Shown one piece after another: positions 58,490 to 64,000 of a stretch of 64,000 nucleotides of DNA. Positions within the stretch are counted from its first letter, which is position 1. Each line of letters begins with the position of its first letter. Position numbers and translations under genes: made by a program. Under the pieces are notes generated by a model. The model saw only the letters and a list, made by a program, of their open reading frames with translations. It ran no database searches and was not told the DNA's origin. Source of the stretch: Stropharia rugosoannulata (taxonomy: Eukaryota; Basidiomycota; Agaricomycetes; Agaricales; Strophariaceae); NCBI GenBank assembly GCA_028532985.1, contig JANCIK010000010.1, positions 1,922,001-1,986,000 of the forward strand, in the 5' to 3' direction.

Positions 58490-59152
58490 ATGTCCAGTTC
58501 AAATACTCCGCCTCTAGCGTCCAATTATGCTCTGATAGTGTCTTCATGCGCACTCATAGATGCGCCCGTTGACAAAGTATGGGAAATTTTATCTGACTTC
58601 CCAGATTATCCGAACTGGTATGTCTAAGATGCTTCGCAATAGGTTACAATACTCATTAATATCATGTCTCATTGATATCATTGTAGGAACTCATGTGTGT
58701 ATGGATGTTAGCTATATCGTGTGGAAGTGTTATGTTGAACTCTGTTCAGGCGCTCGATAAAAGTGGTTTCGCCGAGCAAGGTGCCGCTTGCCGACCAGAA
58801 GCCGGCCGTCGGTAGACACTTGGCTCTCACAATCCATGTACCGCCGACGATGGGCAAACCAGTTGGGCTGTTCGGCTCCTTGTCAGTCTTTGGTATCATC
58901 ACCCATGTTGACCAGGAAAATCGCCGCATTGCCTGGAAGACTGCTGGTCTCCCCTCTTTCGTATTTTCCACCCACCGCTGGCAAGCACTCAGTGTAGAGC
59001 CGGCTACAGGACAGACAAAATACGAAACTGTTGAGGTATTTGGAGGTATTCTTGCGTACTTCGTCCGGTACTTCTTAGGAGACAGATTGCATGCGAGCGT
59101 TAGAGCCGCTGCGGATACTTTGAAGGCACGCTCTGAAGACAAATCTATTTAA
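58490..59152 (+). CDS. SRPBCC (START-like / polyketide-cyclase-type) ligand-binding protein
   Basis: Small protein of the Bet v1-like SRPBCC fold, which binds hydrophobic ligands in a deep pocket; ligand unknown. Exons 58490-58617, 58687-58698 (12 nt) and 58750-59152 give 180 residues. ATG at 58490 (MSSSNTPPLASNYALIVSSCALIDAPVDKVWEILSDFPDYPNW). The 12-nt exon supplies NSCV, giving YPNWNSCVRSIKVV, which fits the family's YPeWNPFVRS pattern. The third exon continues with GRHLALTIHVPPTM, GIITHVDQENRRIAWKTAGLPSFVFSTHRWQALSVEPATGQTKYETVEVFGGILAYFVRYFLGDRLHASVRAAADTLKARSEDKSI. An earlier ATG at 58471 is in another frame. Stop at 59152. Confidence 0.85.
58687..58698 (+). other. 12-nt microexon in the SRPBCC gene
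   Basis: GAACTCATGTGT lies between acceptor ttgtag and donor gtatgg. It keeps phase on both sides and adds Asn-Ser-Cys-Val between PNW and RSIKVV. Skipping it also keeps the frame, so an alternative isoform four residues shorter is possible. Confidence 0.7.
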
Positions 59153-60697
59153 TTTGGAGGTTCCTGCACACGGATGATTGATACACACATCTTGATGCTG
59201 ATGCCTTATCAAAGCTTACCTGTTCCCTCTCATGGATGATCTCCTGTTACATTCCAAGTGCTATTCTTATTCTATCTCATCACACGGTACGCCCTGGTAC
59301 ACCAGAGTACATACACCGACGGTATATTTTAGCATCTGTAAAGTTATTTATAGTAATATGACACTCCGCATCATCGATAATAATAGCTACACAAACATCA
59401 GAGATGGAGTTGAAGCAAAACATCAGACACGTATTTGAGCTCCCACAGACAATGTATGGACCTTCTATCTGTTCTGAGAGCTTCTTCGTTTTCTCAAGAC
59501 TACCTGCAGTAGCCGTGCAGCTGAGCTGTAACCGCGATATGCGTGTGTGGAACGTTATCAACACCATACGCACATGAATCTATTTCTGGATAACCTCTTA
59601 TGACATATCACCAGAACACCGGCGCTCAATACGATGTGTAAGTACGTTAGAGTACCTATTTGCGTACGCAATGTGCCGGCATAGCCTTTATATAAACCTT
59701 TGCGTCTCAATGCGCCTACTCCACTTATTTTTATGCAGCTTTACATACCGGACTTTTTTTGGTACCATTGCTGGCGCTGGGCGCGACGCGGTAAACCATT
59801 GGGCATCCGTCGTCGAATTTGAGGTGCCTTATGGACCCAGCAAAGTTTCGAGTTTTCTTAGACCAACATTAAACGCAGCGCGGTCTGTTAGAGTATGAAT
59901 TTACCACAGCAATGCTTTTTTTAGTCAAACTGTTTCTTCTGCCAGATATGTGCTAACCGCGTGAGATATAATATCATCGTGTAACGGATTCACTACTTAT
60001 AGCATAGCAAGACCATACTTGAGCTTGACCTGAGAATACTGGTGATGGCTGTTTCATGTTTTAATGAGTGGTTTAGTTAATCATCAATATGTATTTCGGA
60101 ACTTTGCTGCCACTGGTAGGACGTCACTGGCTATGAGGTACCACGTTACTTTTAGATAAATACGACAAAAATAATACCCCGGATATTGCAAAAATGCGAT
60201 GGCGCCGTTATCTCGGAAACGATTTGCATGGAGCGCGCAGTCGATAGGCGCTGATGCGTATACTACGTAAGTTACTAATCGAAAACGACTTCGATGAACA
60301 TTTCCGAACACTCTAAGGTCTGTAGAACAAGTTCGTCAGGAAGTAGCTAGCAGAGAACGAACAAAGCAAGAATATACTTGACCCGTATGCTATGCCAGGC
60401 TGTGCGGCCTTCACGGAGTGCGGAGTGAGAATGCTATCAGAGCAACGGTTGATACTCACGGCGGCGTGACGGGAGTTGATGGATCATGCCCTTCGGCAAA
60501 TAGAATGGTTCAAATTAAGATGAAACACAACTTACTTTCTCTTGCAGTGATAGGCACAAGCACAGGATACTGATCAATGGATAGTCATCCGAGTCGGGCG
60601 CGGTTGGGAATCATATATAAGCGCTTCTTGGCCTCAGGGCTCTTCAGCTGGTCTCACCCCCGTAAACCTACGTATACTTGCTGCGCGAAATATCACG
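59153..60697. other. Intergenic region
   Basis: About 1.5 kb between the SRPBCC stop and the secreted-protein start. Apart from the TATA-like box at 60614-60620, nothing was recognised. Confidence 0.45.
60614..60620 (+). promoter_or_regulatory. TATA-like box of the secreted-protein gene
   Basis: TATATAA, 78 bp upstream of the ATG at 60698, followed by a pyrimidine-containing stretch suited to a transcription start. Confidence 0.55.
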
Positions 60698-61406
60698 ATG
60701 CGATCCTTCATTTCTTTCTCTGCAATCTGCCTCCTGTTTGCTGGTGCCGTTGTTGCGCATGTGCCACATGAGGGTGCCAACCCGAGCGGCGTATGTATAC
60801 AAGTTGCAAACCCTGGATAGTCGTCAAATCTAACATGGTATTGTGTAGCACCACAACTCCCTAAGCATGGAGGAGCCTGCAACCAGTGTGCATCCCCATG
60901 AGCATTCCCTGGCTGCTGGTGGTGAACACGCTCTTTCGACTGAGAACCTGCAAGCCAGGGAGCCTGGCCCTTACCCGCCGACCCCCCTCGCAGCCCACAA
61001 CCGTGCTGCATTCCGCCACACACTCGCTGCCGATTCGCATAAGCAGGCCGTCGACGCGCATCTTCAGGATTACCAGTACCACAAGGCGATGGGTAATCAC
61101 GAAGCTGCTAGGAACTCCCTGAATGCAGCGCTTGATCACCACCGGAGTATGCAGGCGCACGATCAGATGGCTACCATGCACAGGGATACTGCAAGGAAGA
61201 TCCGCATCAACAATCGTCTAAACTATTCAAGGCCGTCAGCTTCAAGTTATTCGAGTCCCAGTCCTTACGCTAGCGGCTATCCTTCCAGTCATCCCGCGTC
61301 ATTACGTGCTTACGACCATAGCGAGCAAGCTCACACTTCTACCCAAAGGGCGAACTCATTGTACCCCTCGTCCTCGTCTTATGGTTCGTCTTATGGTCGC
61401 TACTGA
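60698..61406 (+). CDS. Small secreted His/Ala-rich protein, function unknown
   Basis: 216 residues from two exons; a 58-nt intron follows ...GANPSG. ATG at 60698 opens a clear signal peptide (MRSFISFSAICLLFAGAVVA, likely cut before HVPHEG). The mature part is rich in His and Ala, with helix-like segments carrying a repeated A.H/H..A rhythm (AAHNRAAFRHTLAADSHKQAVDAHLQDYQYHKAMGNHEAARNSLNAALDHHRSMQAHDQM). It then turns into a Ser/Tyr/Pro-rich tail (SSYSSPSPYASGYPSSHP, YPSSSSYGSSYGRY). No cysteine in the mature protein. The His/Ala helices look TPR-like in spacing but I do not claim a family. Stop at 61406. A TATA-like box lies 78 bp upstream. Confidence 0.75.
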
Positions 61407-62605
61407 GAGAAATGTATTTCCTCGCATAGTATAATGAAGTGATTTGTAGACTTTTAACTGCAGCTGAGAGTAACTAATAACTGAAGAGTTTGACTTTCTT
61501 ATGCCTAACCCGGCATTTGTGGTAGGTCCACGTAGGTGCTCATTAAGTTGGGGTAAATTGTCTGCAAAGGTTCCACAGGTTGCCAGCCACCTCTACCTCT
61601 GAATAATGTACGTCACGCTCGTACAGCTCAGCTGTACACAGCTGTGAAGCTGAATGTAGTACCTCTGCCATGGCGGCTTGTGCCCACCGGCACGGCTGGT
61701 ATTTTTTCACGGTTGAGTTGCGATTGAGCTGAATTTTACAGCTCTAGAGTGGCTTAAGCATGCATGACTATGTATCTGCCCCAAGAGAGCTAGATCTCAA
61801 TCAGAATGCTATGGACAAATTTGTATCTTTTCCATTGTTCTCAAAGAGCCAATAAAGAGCAAATACTAGTAGCACATTGGATACATGTGCATGCAGGTTG
61901 AGACTAGGGCTATGTGGAAACGGATAAATATTCTGAGTTAGACGGCAAAGCGTTTAATAACAGATCTCACTGTAAATGTAAGTATCTTCATTGTGCTGTG
62001 CTAGATACCCTCGTACTGTCTCTCCTTCGAACATCCTAGAGAAATCCTTTTTCATTCCCCATTTTTTCGCGCAGCCTTTGCTCTTTACTATCATCAACTT
62101 GAAGGTCACAAGTTGAGCATTATAAGATCTTTAAGTTGAAATGCCTTGGAATGCCTATGCATACATTTAACGTAACACTAATTAGTATGCTGAAAGCTCA
62201 TAGATTTTGAAAGGGTATCCGATAATTTCTCCTTCAGAAGCGTCGAGTTTGTTCTTCCACTTTGCTAGCACTCAGTGCCTTTAGTATAAGATCAAAGTAG
62301 ATACTAAGATGTCAATTTATTAATGTCCTCTTGTCAGGTGACGCGGAAAGACGCGTCGTGCCGCAAGTTTGTCCTTGTCCTTTGTCCTTCCTTCCACTTC
62401 CTCCCTGTGTCGTGGTCTTAGGAGCTCTCGAACACAGGCGTTCGTGGGGTTTTTGTCCCCTTTGCGTGATCTTTAGTTTGCTCTCGCTTTCCCGGACCGG
62501 AGCTATTTCTGCTTGCTACACATTCACACAGCCTCTGCTTCACCGGCCTACTCGTATACGCCAATTTGTACTACCTACTAGTGCCGACTCTTCATTGAAA
62601 GCTCT
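61407..62605. other. Intergenic region
   Basis: 1.2 kb. Contains a 17-bp perfect palindrome at 61621-61637. Otherwise nothing recognised; the pyrimidine-rich sequence around 62370-62540 probably belongs to the promoter or 5' UTR of the amidohydrolase gene. Confidence 0.45.
61621..61637. repeat. 17-bp perfect palindrome
   Basis: gtacagctcagctgtac: two 8-bp arms around a single central base. The arm core is echoed just downstream (cacagctgtg), so the site may bind a dimeric factor or be chance. Confidence 0.75.
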
Positions 62606-64000
62606 ATGATGGCTTCGAAGCTTGCTAAGGAACGGAGTGCCACTTCGAAGCCACGCGCACCTGTCCAAAGCAAGAGCGGCTCGACGCAATACTGGACCCG
62701 ACGGTTGATATTCGGCGTTGTGCTCAGCGTTGGACTTGTCTTCTTCAACTATCCCTCATCGTCAAGATACATCGTGTGCTCTCCATCTGGAAATATATAC
62801 ACGGTAGACGAAGCCAATCCTCAAGCGGAATGCATCTCTGTTAGCGAGACGCGCATCACAGGCGTTGGGAGTTATCGTGCGTTTCTTGTGCCTTTTCGAC
62901 GTGTTGTCTTCTTGAAGAGGCTCTAGGAGATATAATACAGTCTCAGACATACTTTAAAAGCAGTCATATCTTGCCAGCGTGGCTTTCAGACCAACTAAAC
63001 GCGTTCCAAATCAAAGTCGTACGACTCGATGAGAACTCGATAATTGTCCCTGGACTTGCAGGTTGGTACATTCACCTGTCCTAAGTGTCGCATTAATACC
63101 TTTTCCAGATGCTCATGCACACGTAATTGAGAACGGATATATGAACCAACTCCCGTTAATGGGCTCTAAGTCTGTTCAAGGTGAGCTCGCAAGAGGTGCG
63201 TTTATTCGCGCACAACCAACGCTTTATCATTAGAGGTTGTCGATCGTATCAAGGATTATATCACGTCGCACCCAGACGTAAAGCAGGACGCTAGTCGTTG
63301 GATAGAAGGGATGGGATGGGACCAAACCAAATGGCCTGGGGCACAATTTCCCACTGCAGTAGGTACTCTTGCTGACTACCTTACATTGCCTTGTTTGCTT
63401 ATCCACCAAATCTATTAGGCAGATTTAGCTTCGGACCCTCTGCTCAAAGGTCGACTTATTTCTTTGAGCCGCGTCGATGGTCACGCACGTTGGGTTTCTC
63501 CAGCAGTTCTTAACCTAATGCCCAACTTGCCCGAGAAAGTAGAAGGCGGCCTGATAGTACGGGACGGCGAGGGTAATCCCACAGGTATGAAGTTGCATGT
63601 CGGTTATTTGAAACCATTCTGAACATCAAACCCAGGAATATTTGTTGACAATGCAATGAACCTGATACCCATACCCGCATGGAGTGAACACCAGATGTCA
63701 GAGTTCTTTGATATGACAGTCAAAGAAGCACTGTCCTATGGGTTGACTTCAATACACGATGCCGACTCAAAACCTGCACATATTGAATTCTTCAAGAAGC
63801 AGGCAGAGGCAGGAAAGTTGCCCGTGAGATTCAATGCTTGGCGTTAGTACATTCAAAGAAGCTGATAGACGGTGCAGGTCCGTCTTTATCTTATGGGGAA
63901 CAATGGGACGACGGACTACTGGGGCGATACGCTCAAAAAGCTAACAAACTTTGGGAAGCATGGGCGCCTCAATCTTCGCAGCATTAAGCTATTTGCGGAT
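62606..64000 (+). CDS. Amidohydrolase family 3 (YtcJ-like) metal-dependent hydrolase, membrane-anchored, 3' truncated
   Basis: Metal-dependent hydrolase of the amidohydrolase-3 group; substrate unknown. ATG at 62606 (MMASKLAKERSATSKPRAPVQ); a basic cytosolic tail is followed by one membrane segment (RRLIFGVVLSVGLVFFNY) and then SRYIVCSPSGNIYTVDEANPQAECISV, the beta-sandwich start. Metal-binding HxH: SIIVPGLADAHAHVIENGYM. Then WIEGMGWDQTKWPGAQFPTAADLASDPLLKGRLISLSRVDGHARWVSPAVL, DNAMNLIPIPAWSE and EALSYGLTSIHDADSKPAHIEFFKKQAEAGKLP. A 57-nt intron joins this to VRLYLMGNNGTTDYWGDTLKKLTNFGKHGRLNLRSIKLFAD, where the window stops. About seven short introns. Confidence 0.87.

Noticed and set aside
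1..64000. CRISPR arrays, bacterial operons, integrases or phage genes
   Set aside because: None seen; introns and gene content are fungal throughout.

Overview
The window looks like ordinary nuclear chromosome of an Agaricomycete (basidiomycete mushroom or wood-decay fungus). Genes lie on both strands and are broken by many 50-60 nt GT-AG introns. The gene set is typical of that group: a family-115 alpha-glucuronidase, an ABCC transporter, a Set2 methyltransferase, Pol I and Pol III subunits, F-box and SPRY proteins, and the asparagine-rich zinc-finger (ARP) protein. I see no CRISPR array, no operon, no intact transposon and no tRNA. Species-level assignment is not possible from this window.

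Layout. 1-9.5 kb: the 3' part of a GH115 gene (+), tail-to-tail with an FAD-dependent phenol-hydroxylase-type monooxygenase (-), an F-box/LRR-like gene (-), and a calmodulin-like EF-hand gene (+). 9.7-16.2 kb: one large ABCC-type ABC transporter (-). 16.2-21.5 kb: a 5.4-kb stretch with no gene I can recognise, only short tandem duplications and coding-like fragments. 21.5-29.2 kb: a peroxisomal SCP2-type thiolase (-), RNA polymerase I subunit A49 (-) and, divergently, the H3K36 methyltransferase Set2 (+). 29.5-38.5 kb: a Lys/Ser-rich nuclear-type protein (-), a DUF1365 protein (+) and a MOV10/SDE3-like SF1 RNA helicase (+). 38.8-40.5 kb: a SPRY protein (-) and, divergently, the small Pol III subunit C11 (+), a five-exon gene with no long ORF. 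40.8-47 kb: a decayed Lon-protease-like stretch, a kinase-like pseudokinase (-) and a second SF1 helicase of the IGHMBP2/Upf1 type (+). 47-51.4 kb: gene-poor, with a frameshifted HNH-nuclease relic. 51.4-55.7 kb: a RanBP2-zinc-finger, Gln-rich ARP protein (+). 58.5-64 kb: an SRPBCC-fold protein, a small secreted His/Ala-rich protein, and the 5' part of a membrane-anchored amidohydrolase-3 protein.

The genes do not form an obvious pathway or cluster. Several neighbours share short divergent promoters: A49/Set2 and SPRY/C11. The most notable pattern is that tiny internal exons of 7, 9, 11, 12, 13 and 17 nt in five different genes have to be assumed to restore conserved protein motifs. I did not find a convincing undescribed system. 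The best leads are these microexons, the decayed Lon and HNH relics, the catalytically compromised kinase, and the unexplained 16-21 kb stretch.
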